A DNA stretch of 64,000 nucleotides from NCBI RefSeq assembly GCF_038958875.1, contig NZ_CP152407.1:1867501-1931500 (forward strand). The letters are read 5' to 3'. The notes below the pieces were generated by a model. It was not told the origin of the DNA and searched no databases. It saw nothing but the letters and a program-made list of their open reading frames with translations. Positions 25,907 to 32,545 of the stretch are shown here, piece by piece. Each line of letters starts with the position of its first letter. Position 1 is the stretch's first letter. This DNA is from Acidovorax sp. FHTAMBA (lineage in GTDB: Bacteria > Pseudomonadota > Gammaproteobacteria > Burkholderiales > Burkholderiaceae_C). A program made the translations under genes and the position numbers.

Positions 25907-26479
25907 ATGTCTTTCCCCTTCCGCCTCTCCCGGTTCGTCCGTTTCTCCAGTCCGCTGCGCCCGGGCATGGCGCTCATCGCCATCACCACGCTGGCCTTGG
26001 GCGCCTGTGGTGGTGGAGGCGGTGATTCCGACCCCCCGGATGACGGCGGCGGCAAAGAGCCGCCTTCGGCGTCCATCAACGTGCTGGAAGGCGACTGGGT
26101 GCAGAAAGGGTGTGTCAAGGCGGGCGCGCAGTCGTTCAAGAAGATCCTGCGTGCGCGCATCACGGCCCCAAACACGCTCGACTATTACGAAGGGGTGCTG
26201 ACGTTTGGCGGAAATGAATGTGCAGGCCCGTCGCAAGTGGCCGGGCCGACCAAGCTCGGAGTGGTGACCTTTGCCCGCTCGGAGGCCAACCAGGCGCTGG
26301 CGGCGCACTGGGGCGAGCTGCGCACCGTCACTGGCACCCGCTTTGGCGCCATCTGGACGCTGCGCCCCACCAACCTGCTGTGCCTGCTGGGCGACGGGAT
26401 TCCCACCAGCCAGCCATCGCTTTCATCGGTGGCGCCCAGTCTGGCCACCATCCCGGCAGACAACTGCTTCACCCGATGA
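25907..26479 (+). CDS. Hypothetical lipoprotein
   Basis: A 190-residue protein I cannot assign. The N-terminus has a lipoprotein signal with lipobox LGAC followed by a glycine run and an acidic/proline linker (DSDPPDDGGG). The remainder is globular with four cysteines after the lipobox (KGC, NECAG, LLCLLG, NCFTR), which could form two disulfides. It directly precedes another small lipoprotein gene, and the two may be co-transcribed. Confidence 0.6.
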   Translation: MSFPFRLSRFVRFSSPLRPGMALIAITTLALGACGGGGGDSDPPDDGGGKEPPSASINVLEGDWVQKGCVKAGAQSFKKILRARITAPNTLDYYEGVLTFGGNECAGPSQVAGPTKLGVVTFARSEANQALAAHWGELRTVTGTRFGAIWTLRPTNLLCLLGDGIPTSQPSLSSVAPSLATIPADNCFTR

Positions 26480-26511
26480 AAAACGCCCCACCCTTCGGAG
26501 CAAACCACGCC

Positions 26512-26934
26512 ATGCCTTTCATGAAAACTTCAATGCCCGCCCGGCTCGCCGCCATCATCACCACGGTGCTGATCGTCACCGGATGTGCGTCCACCCTCGA
26601 CCAGGAGGGCCTGGAGCAGCGCACCGCGCAGGCCATCGGCCGGACCACCGGCCAGTTCACCATCACCGACCGCCAGGAGGAAACCGGCGGCCGCATCAAC
26701 TACACCGCCACCACCCGCGACGGCGCAAGCTACCGGTGCTATCTGTACGGCGCCACCGGCTTTCAGAAAGCCATGAGCTTTGGGCAAACACCCCATTCCG
26801 ACGCCATCTGCACCGCCATGGTGGGCAGGCCGGGCAACGGTGGCGCCCAGGCCCCGGCAGCAGCCGCCCAACCGCAGGGGCGAGGTGCAGCCAAGGAATG
26901 CAATGCTCTGCTGCGCACGGCAGGCCGCTGCTAA
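26512..26934 (+). CDS. Hypothetical small lipoprotein
   Basis: A 140-residue protein of unknown function. It has a lipobox VTGC (about residues 22-25), then a domain with FTITDRQEETGGRINYTATT and SYRCYLYGATGF, and an Ala/Gln-rich linker before a final Cys pair (KECNALLRTAGRC). An alternative start at 26476 would overlap the previous gene by ATGA. Its TAA stop codon forms part of the target duplication of the adjacent MITE-like element, which begins at the next base. Confidence 0.6.
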   Translation: MPFMKTSMPARLAAIITTVLIVTGCASTLDQEGLEQRTAQAIGRTTGQFTITDRQEETGGRINYTATTRDGASYRCYLYGATGFQKAMSFGQTPHSDAICTAMVGRPGNGGAQAPAAAAQPQGRGAAKECNALLRTAGRC

Positions 26935-27046
26935 GAGCGTCTAACAAAACTCTTCTGGCGTCGTTGCTGTGTCTTGTCGTACTGCTCGTACTGCCTGCGA
27001 CACAGCGCCTAGCCAGAACCGCTTCACTGAGTTTTGTTCGCCACTC
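26935..27046. mobile_element. MITE-like element with IS5-type ends
   Basis: A 112-base element with imperfect terminal inverted repeats: GAGCGTCTAACAAAACTC at the left and, read inward from the right, GAGTGGCGAACAAAACTC (15 of 18 identical). Flanking TAA (or CTAA, a YTAR-type IS5 target) is present at 26932-26934 and 27047-27049. The interior is itself palindromic (CTGGC...GCTGTGTC against GACACAGC...GCCAG), with no coding capacity. The CTAACAAAAC motif recurs at 32352 beside an IS5-type transposase stub, which suggests a shared transposase. Confidence 0.7.
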
Positions 27047-27108
27047 TAAATGGCACCGCGCTGCTCTGGCCTGCGGGCCATGAACCTGTATGCAAAGGAC
27101 TTGAGACC

Positions 27109-27984
27109 ATGAACCGATGGCACTGGGCCAGCCTGCTGCTGGCAGTCTGCGTGAGCGGTTGCGCAAGCTTGCCCGGCGCCACCACCGACACGGTGGACGG
27201 GCGCACGGTCGAATACGTGCAGGCGGGGCAGGACGCACCCGTGGTGGTGTTCGAGAACGGCCTGGGCGCCACACTCGACTGGTGGGCCAAGGTCTGGCCC
27301 GACACCGTGGCAGAAACCCGCGCTCCGGCCTACAACCGTGTGGGCTATGGCCGCAGCGATGCATCCCCCCAGCCGCGTGATGGGGCGCAGGTGGTGCACG
27401 AGCTGCGGGCCTTGCTCAGGGCCCGCCAGCTACCGCCGCCCTATGTGCTGGTCGGCCACTCGCTGGGCGGCCTGTACATGCAGCTGTACGCGCGCCAACA
27501 CCCAGCAGAGGTCGCGGCGCTGGTGCTGGTGGATTCCACGCACCCTGACCAGGTCAAAGGCGCTGGCAACCCAGACCATTGGCCGGCTTGGTTGAAGGTG
27601 GTGTTCCAAGCCACGACCTCTGACACGGCCAAACAAGAGCTTGCCGCGATGGATGCGACGGGCGAGCAGGTTTCGCACCTGCCGGTGGACCCGTCGATCC
27701 CCGTATGGGTGCTGAGCGCATTGCGCGCCACGGGGGCGCCATCGGCATTGGCGGAAGATGCCGAGCGCAAGCGGGCAGCCATTGCACAGCTGTACCCAGG
27801 CTCCACCCAGGTGTGGGTGGACAGCGGGCACGGCATCCCCCTGGAGAAGCCCGAGGCGGTGGCCAGTGCGATTCGCGCCGCACTGCAGGCGGCCCGGGTA
27901 CCACGCGCTGCAGCGCGACACTACGGGCACGTGCAACTCGCTCCTGCCCCGGAGCGCGCAGGGGGCAGCGCGGCCGCGCAGTGA
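27109..27984 (+). CDS. Alpha/beta hydrolase, lipoprotein
   Basis: A 291-residue predicted envelope lipoprotein (signal plus lipobox VSGC at about 16-19) with an alpha/beta hydrolase fold. The nucleophile is in VLVGHSLGGLYMQLYA, the histidine in VDSGHGIPLEKP, and an early NGLGATLDWW gives the oxyanion strand. The natural substrate is unknown. AAAGGA lies at 27094-27099. The gene starts 62 bases after the MITE-like element, which may affect its promoter. Confidence 0.77.
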   Translation: MNRWHWASLLLAVCVSGCASLPGATTDTVDGRTVEYVQAGQDAPVVVFENGLGATLDWWAKVWPDTVAETRAPAYNRVGYGRSDASPQPRDGAQVVHELRALLRARQLPPPYVLVGHSLGGLYMQLYARQHPAEVAALVLVDSTHPDQVKGAGNPDHWPAWLKVVFQATTSDTAKQELAAMDATGEQVSHLPVDPSIPVWVLSALRATGAPSALAEDAERKRAAIAQLYPGSTQVWVDSGHGIPLEKPEAVASAIRAALQAARVPRAAARHYGHVQLAPAPERAGGSAAAQ

Positions 27985-28284
27985 GGTGCACGGTGGGGTG
28001 GCTGGATAACAGCTGCGTGTACGCGCGCCACGCAAACTGGTGGCCAAGCAGTTTGCTATCAATAAAATAGCTAACAGCGCTGGCAGACGTGCGCAAAGCA
28101 CTGATTTGACTCCAAGGCCTGCGCGTGTTGGCCCTGACAGAAGGCCGCGTGCCCCAAGGCGGTCCACCAGCTTTTACTGGCATCAGCCCGTGTCAGGTTG
28201 CGCGCGTCGCTGCAAGTGGTGGAGGCCACTCCCATGGCAATTTCATCGTGGCGTGCCAACCAGACCCCGTGCCAGAATGAACCG
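27985..28284. other. Intergenic stretch holding one repeat copy
   Basis: This 300-base stretch contains repeat copy E at 28048-28116. Beyond it, 28117-28284 has an open minus-strand frame with no recognisable family, start signal or support; it may be decayed coding sequence. Confidence 0.4.
28048..28116 (-). repeat. Intergenic palindromic repeat, copy E
   Basis: On the minus strand this reads GCCTTGGAGTCAAATCAGTG, then a diverged hairpin containing CCAGCGCTG, then TTAGCTATTTTATTGATAGC. The AGCTATTTTATTGATAGCA part forms a second clear stem-loop (GCTAT/ATAGC). Minus orientation. Confidence 0.65.
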
Positions 28285-29169
28285 ATGAGCACCGCCACCA
28301 CGTCCTCCTTCCAGTCCACCGCCGACGGCACCCGCATCACCACCTACACCTGGGCCGAAACCCCGGGCAAGCCCGCAGGCGTCGTGCAAATCGCCCACGG
28401 CCTTGCCGAGCATGGCGAGCGCTACGACCGCTTTGCGCGCGCCCTGAACGCTGCAGGCTTCATCGTCCACGCGGTGGACCATCGCGGCCACGGGCGCACG
28501 GCCGGTGGCAAGCTGGGCGACTTTGGCAGCGCTGGCTTCGGCGGCCTCATTGCCGACGTGGCCCAGTTCGGCGCGCAGCTGCGTGCGCAGCACGCCGGCC
28601 TGCCGCTCTTTCTGTTCGGCCACTCCATGGGCTCGTTCGCAGCGCAGGCGGCCATCCTGGACCATTCATCCACCTGGTCCGGCGTCATCCTGTCAGGCTC
28701 CACCGCCCTCGACCTTTTTGCCGCTGCCATGGCCAACGCGCCTGCCGATGCGCCCGCTGGGCTCGCGGCTTTCAACGCAGGCTTTGAACACCGCACCGGC
28801 TACGAATGGCTGTCGCGCGACGCCGCAGAGGTAGACGCCTACGTGGCCGACCCGTGGTGCGGCTGGGACGTGCTTGAGGACGTGATCCCCTCGCTCTTCG
28901 CCCCCGCGCCCCGGCTGGCCGACCCCGCGCAACTCGCGCGCATCCGCAGCGACCTGCCCATCCTCATCGCATCCGGCGACGCAGACCCGCTGGCCGCAGG
29001 CGGGGTGTTGTTGGAGCAACTGGGGCAGCGGTATCGCGATGCCGGTGTGGCCGATGTGGCGGTCAAGCTGTACCCGGCCGCGCGGCATGAGATCTTGAAT
29101 GAGACGAATCGGGATGAGGTGACGGGGGATGTTGCGGCGTGGCTGCGGGCGCATACGGGTCTGGCTTAG
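28285..29169 (+). CDS. Monoacylglycerol lipase-like alpha/beta hydrolase
   Basis: A 294-residue serine hydrolase of the lysophospholipase/monoglyceride lipase type. The nucleophile elbow is LFGHSMGSFAAQ, the acid is in LIASGDADPLAAGG and the histidine in AARHEILNE. The early strand VVQIAHGLAEHGERYDRFA with HG is the family's oxyanion motif, followed by VDHRGHGRT. There is no signal peptide, so it is cytoplasmic. ATG 28285 gives the family N-terminus; an upstream extension lacks support. Confidence 0.85.
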   Translation: MSTATTSSFQSTADGTRITTYTWAETPGKPAGVVQIAHGLAEHGERYDRFARALNAAGFIVHAVDHRGHGRTAGGKLGDFGSAGFGGLIADVAQFGAQLRAQHAGLPLFLFGHSMGSFAAQAAILDHSSTWSGVILSGSTALDLFAAAMANAPADAPAGLAAFNAGFEHRTGYEWLSRDAAEVDAYVADPWCGWDVLEDVIPSLFAPAPRLADPAQLARIRSDLPILIASGDADPLAAGGVLLEQLGQRYRDAGVADVAVKLYPAARHEILNETNRDEVTGDVAAWLRAHTGLA

Positions 29170-29542
29170 TCGGTACCCGATCCCTGTGAAATAGGCAGGT
29201 TTTGGGCAAGTAACCAGGGGGTAATGGCTGGCTGCTCCCGGCCCAAAGCAGAAGATCACGTTTGCATCTTGAGCCGCCGGTAAGTAGCGGCGGGCTGCCG
29301 TTCGCGGCCTAACCGTCACCTCAGGATGGGAGGATAGTGCGGCCTCGATACTGTTTGAACCGGAAACGATGTACGTCGTACGAGTTCGGCGGGCGGCGGA
29401 GCAAACCGAGGCAACTTATCTATTAAAGATCGTGATGGCGTACAACACTCGGTAGACGCCATCGATTCACAGCTTCGCAAGATCGAAGGGCAGAGCCTTG
29501 GGTATAAAGTGGCTCGTTTCTTCGATCTTTTGGGGCGGTGAT
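29170..29542. other. Intergenic stretch with possible decayed coding sequence
   Basis: A 373-base stretch with lower GC than its flanks. On the plus strand, 29354-29541 is open in one frame without a start codon and ends in TGA; its translation includes GNLSIKDRDGVQHSVDAIDS and KIEGQSLGYKVARFFDLLGR, which looks protein-like. I do not recognise the family. It may be the 3' remnant of a transferred gene, cut on its left side by sequence unlike either flank. Confidence 0.3.
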
Positions 29543-30607
29543 TTATGCGACCTGCAGTGCCGGATAGTCTGTATAGCCCTTGGCGCCACCTGTGTAGAAC
29601 GTGTTGGAGTCAGGCGCGTTCAGCGGTGCCTTGGCTCTGATGCGTGCGGCCAGGTCCGGATTAGCCAGGAAGGCGGTGCCAAAGGCCACAGCGTCAAGCT
29701 TACCTTCGGCAATGGCTGCCTCTGCCTCATCAGCGCTGTAACCCATATTGCCCACCAACACACCCTTGAACTTTTCACGCGCTACGGGCATGACATCGGC
29801 CTTCTGCACGCCGAAGAAATCGGCGCGCATCACGTGCAGGTAGGCCAGCTTGAAGGCATTGAGCCTATCGGCCAGGAAGCCGATGAGGGCCAGGGGGTCG
29901 CTGTCCTTCATGCTGTTGAAGCTGTTGAGGGGCGACAGGCGCAGGCCCACACGTTCGGAACCGATCGCCTGGGTCACGGCAGTGAGTACCTCGAACAGCA
30001 AACGTGCACGGTTTTCCAGCGACCCGCCGTAGGCATCGGTACGCTGGTTGGGCGTGTCGCGCAGAAACTGGTCAATCAGGTAGCCGTTGGCGCCGTGTAC
30101 TTCAACACCATCAAAGCCGGCTGCAATGGCGTTGCGTGCGCCTTGAGCAAATGCAGCCACGATGCCGGGAATCTCTTCGACGGTCAGGGGGTGGGGCACC
30201 GCGTGCGGCACCTTGCCTTGGGGCGTGTGGATCTCACCCTCAATGGCGGTGGCGCTGCTGGAGACAATGGGGGCGCCATCGGCAGCGCCAGGGTAGGCTG
30301 CGCGGCCAGCGTGCCAGATCTGCATGAAGATGCGTCCGCCCTTGGCGTGCACCGCGTCGGTCACCTGTCTCCAGGCTGCAATCTGCGCGTCGTTGTAGAT
30401 GCCAGGCTCATTGACGAAGGCTGATGTACCGGGCGCCACCATAGTGCATTCGGAAATCAGCAGGCCACCGGTGGCACGCTGGCTGTAGTACTCGGCCATC
30501 AGCGCGTTGGGCATGTGGCCAGCGTCGGCACGGGCGCGTGTCAGTGGTGCCAGAAGGATGCGGTTGGGCAGAGTGACAGAACCTACTTGAAGTGGATTGA
30601 ATAGCAT
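29543..30607 (-). CDS. Old yellow enzyme family alkene reductase (NemA-like)
   Basis: A 354-residue FMN-dependent NAD(P)H oxidoreductase. Family features are LFNPLQVGSVTLPNRILLAP, the substrate-anion pair in EVHGANGYLIDQFL (HxxN) and the phosphate-binding LVGNMGYSADEAEAAI. Such enzymes reduce electrophilic alkenes, nitro compounds or maleimides. The codon and base use is less GC-rich than the flanking genes. The direct repeat GGTTACTGGTTACTG lies just upstream. Confidence 0.9.
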   Translation of the reverse strand: MLFNPLQVGSVTLPNRILLAPLTRARADAGHMPNALMAEYYSQRATGGLLISECTMVAPGTSAFVNEPGIYNDAQIAAWRQVTDAVHAKGGRIFMQIWHAGRAAYPGAADGAPIVSSSATAIEGEIHTPQGKVPHAVPHPLTVEEIPGIVAAFAQGARNAIAAGFDGVEVHGANGYLIDQFLRDTPNQRTDAYGGSLENRARLLFEVLTAVTQAIGSERVGLRLSPLNSFNSMKDSDPLALIGFLADRLNAFKLAYLHVMRADFFGVQKADVMPVAREKFKGVLVGNMGYSADEAEAAIAEGKLDAVAFGTAFLANPDLAARIRAKAPLNAPDSNTFYTGGAKGYTDYPALQVA

Positions 30608-30622
30608 GCGAATGAAAATCCA

Positions 30623-30637
30623 GGTTACTGGTTACTG
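30623..30637 (-). promoter_or_regulatory. Tandem repeat upstream of the alkene reductase
   Basis: GGTTACT occurs twice in tandem, 16 bases upstream of the alkene reductase start. A related GGTAACAG lies at about 30656. These could be operator half-sites for a reductase regulator; the evidence is only repetition and position. Confidence 0.25.
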
Positions 30638-30823
30638 AACGGAAGGCAGTGGTAAAGGTAACAGTTTCCCAATACTCAGACATTCGAAAGGTCACTGAAG
30701 ACGGCTTTGGCACGGCTGGTGCTTTTGCACCCAACGCACGATGTAGTGGACACGGGTTGGGAAGGATTTGCTACCGACAGTTTCGCGGCGGTCTGCAGCC
30801 GTACATGCACCAAACGCCTTTGG

Positions 30824-31786
30824 TCATCCACCGCGTCGCAACTCCCTGACCCCCCGGCCCAGCTTGCGGCGCAACAGGGTCCGCAGCGTCACCCCATCCG
30901 AGTACCCGACCTGTGCGGCGACCTGGTCGACGCTGGCGTTGCCTGTGCGCAAGAGATGGACGGCATGCTCGACGCGCAAGTCCTGGAAATACGACAGTGG
31001 TGTCTTGCCCAAAACGCTTTGCAGCCGCCGCGCCAAGGTGCGCTCGCTTGTGCCCGCGGCGCTGGCCGCCTCGGCCAGCGAGAAACCTTGCGCGAGCCGA
31101 CGTCTGGCCCAGCACTCGAAGCGCTCTACCATCGGGTCGGCATGCGCAAGGTGGTCGGGAATCACGAACTCGGCTTGCGAACTGCGTGTCTCGACCAGCA
31201 GATAGCGTGCCACCAGGGCCGCCAGCGCCGGACTGCGCCCTCGGATGATGCGCAAGGCCAAGTCGACGTGGGCCAAAGCGGCACCCGCGGTGGTGAAGCG
31301 TGTCGAGTTCACGATCATGCGTGACTCGTCCAGCGTGACGCTCGGATAGCGCTGCCGAAACATCGGCCCCAGCCACCATGACGTCGTCGCACGATGCCCA
31401 TCAAGCAGACCACTCTCTGCAAGCAAGAAACTACCGGAGCAAGCGGCACCAAGGTGCGCGCCAGCGGTGGACCACTGCTGTAGAGCCGCGACCGCATCGG
31501 GCACATCGGGGCGTGTGAGCCGAGCCGAGAGCGTGTCAGGCATCTTGTCGCCAAAAGCGGGCACGAGCACGACGTCTGGTTCGGGCACACCACGCGCAGT
31601 GACCACGGGCACCGTCAAGCCTTGCGCTGTTCGGATGCGACGCCGCACACCCACCAGCGTGAGCTCTATGCGAGAGGGGGCCTGTGGCAGCGAGCCCGCC
31701 ATCGCATTGGCCAAGCCCACTGTGTCAGTGAGCGCCGCAAGCCCCAGATCAAACACGCCATCACAAATAAGGAGGTGGAGTTTCAT
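30824..31786 (-). CDS. GlxA-type transcriptional regulator (DJ-1/PfpI domain plus AraC HTH)
   Basis: A 320-residue regulator. Residues 1 to about 190 form a DJ-1/PfpI (class I glutamine amidotransferase-like) domain with the nucleophile-elbow cysteine in GAACSGSFLLAESG. The C-terminal AraC domain shows SLAEAASAAGTSERTLARRL and VDQVAAQVGYSDGVTLRTLL. A longer start at 31837 would add 17 residues encoded by the palindromic operator region, so MKLHLLICDG at 31786 is preferred, though neither has a good ribosome site. It is divergent from a small monooxygenase gene it may regulate. Confidence 0.82.
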   Translation of the reverse strand: MKLHLLICDGVFDLGLAALTDTVGLANAMAGSLPQAPSRIELTLVGVRRRIRTAQGLTVPVVTARGVPEPDVVLVPAFGDKMPDTLSARLTRPDVPDAVAALQQWSTAGAHLGAACSGSFLLAESGLLDGHRATTSWWLGPMFRQRYPSVTLDESRMIVNSTRFTTAGAALAHVDLALRIIRGRSPALAALVARYLLVETRSSQAEFVIPDHLAHADPMVERFECWARRRLAQGFSLAEAASAAGTSERTLARRLQSVLGKTPLSYFQDLRVEHAVHLLRTGNASVDQVAAQVGYSDGVTLRTLLRRKLGRGVRELRRGG

Positions 31787-31820
31787 GGCAACAATGATAC
31801 CAATGTTGTCATTATTGCCA
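31786..31820. promoter_or_regulatory. Operator-like inverted repeat between the GlxA-type regulator and the monooxygenase
   Basis: TGGCAACAATGA (31786-31797) and TCATTATTGCCA (31809-31820) are inverted repeats matching at 11 of 12 positions with an 11-base spacer. The repeat abuts the preferred start codon of the regulator and lies 84 bases upstream of the monooxygenase gene, so it could control both. Confidence 0.55.
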
Positions 31821-31903
31821 CTGGAGATGTCTGTCATGAGAACTTAGACTGCAGTCTCGTCGATCCCTTCAACCACTTTTCCATTTACCCAAAGGAATAC
31901 AGC

Positions 31904-32206
31904 ATGACCAAGCTCGCCCTGTTTGTTCGCCTCGAAGCTAAACCCGGCCAGGAGGCTGCGCTTGCCGAGTTCCTGGCCAGCGCACTGCCGCTCGCCAACG
32001 CCGAGTCCGGCACCACTGCCTGGTTCGCATTGAAGTTTGGCCCTTCGACCTTCGGTGTGTTCGATGCCTTCGCCGATGAGGCAGGTCGCCAGGCACATCT
32101 GAACGGCCAGATCGCCGCGGCCTTGATGGCCAACGCCGCGACTTTGCTCAGTTCTCCGCCCAACATCGAGAAGGTAGAACTGCTTGCAGCCAAACTGCCT
32201 GCATGA
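31904..32206 (+). CDS. Antibiotic biosynthesis monooxygenase (ABM) family protein
   Basis: A 100-residue dimeric ferredoxin-like protein of the ABM/putative quinol monooxygenase family: ALFVRLEAKPGQEAALAEFL at the start and WFALKFGPSTFGVFDAFADE in the middle are typical. The substrate is unknown; in many genomes such genes accompany quinone- or electrophile-detoxifying reductases. AAAGGA at 31891-31896 is the ribosome site. It is divergent from the GlxA-type regulator. Confidence 0.82.
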   Translation: MTKLALFVRLEAKPGQEAALAEFLASALPLANAESGTTAWFALKFGPSTFGVFDAFADEAGRQAHLNGQIAAALMANAATLLSSPPNIEKVELLAAKLPA

Positions 32207-32345
32207 CAACCCGGCCTTGACCCCATCAGGTCACGCTGCAGGATGGGCGTCACACGGCCCTGCGCGGCGCTGCCCCTCGATTGGCCGGTGGGGATCAAGG
32301 CATGTGCCCAGGCTGCTCGTGGCGAATGACTCAGCCCGGCGTTCA

Positions 32346-32400
32346 TAGCCGCTAACAAAACCATGGCACCGTCAAACACCTGATCGGCGTTTGACGCTGC
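32346..32400 (+). mobile_element. Left end of a truncated IS5-type insertion sequence
   Basis: The CTAACAAAAC at 32352-32361 matches the termini of the MITE-like element at 26935. It is followed by a hairpin (GTCAAAC at 32371-32377 and GTTTGAC at 32389-32395), of the kind often found before transposase genes. No right end is found before the Lon-like gene at 32546. Confidence 0.45.
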
Positions 32401-32520
32401 ATGGGGCGAAACAAGAACAATGACGTCAGCGCCGCGCTGTTCAAAAAAATCGCACCGCCGTTGCCGGTAGTCACACCCTCGGCCCAGGGCGGTCGACCGC
32501 GGGTGCCGGACCCCAGCGCT
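32401..32520 (+). pseudogene. IS5-family transposase N-terminal fragment
   Basis: About 40 codons from ATG 32401 resemble the N-terminus of IS5-family (IS427-like) transposases: LFKKIAPPLPVVTPSAQGGR then PRVPDP. In intact relatives this leads into an (R)AALNGILYVLHTG-type segment, which is missing here; the frame instead runs into unrelated proline/arginine-rich sequence. The DDE catalytic region is absent, so this is a dead remnant. Confidence 0.55.
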
Positions 32521-32545
32521 TTTGGTCTTCGGCGCACTGAGCGAG

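Noticed and set aside
31785..31847. A 20-codon plus-strand open frame (MATMIPMLSLLPLEMSVMRT) preceded by a strong AAGGAGGT.
   Set aside because: It coincides with the palindromic operator region, has no homologue I recognise and no clear link to translation control of the next gene; kept only as a curiosity.
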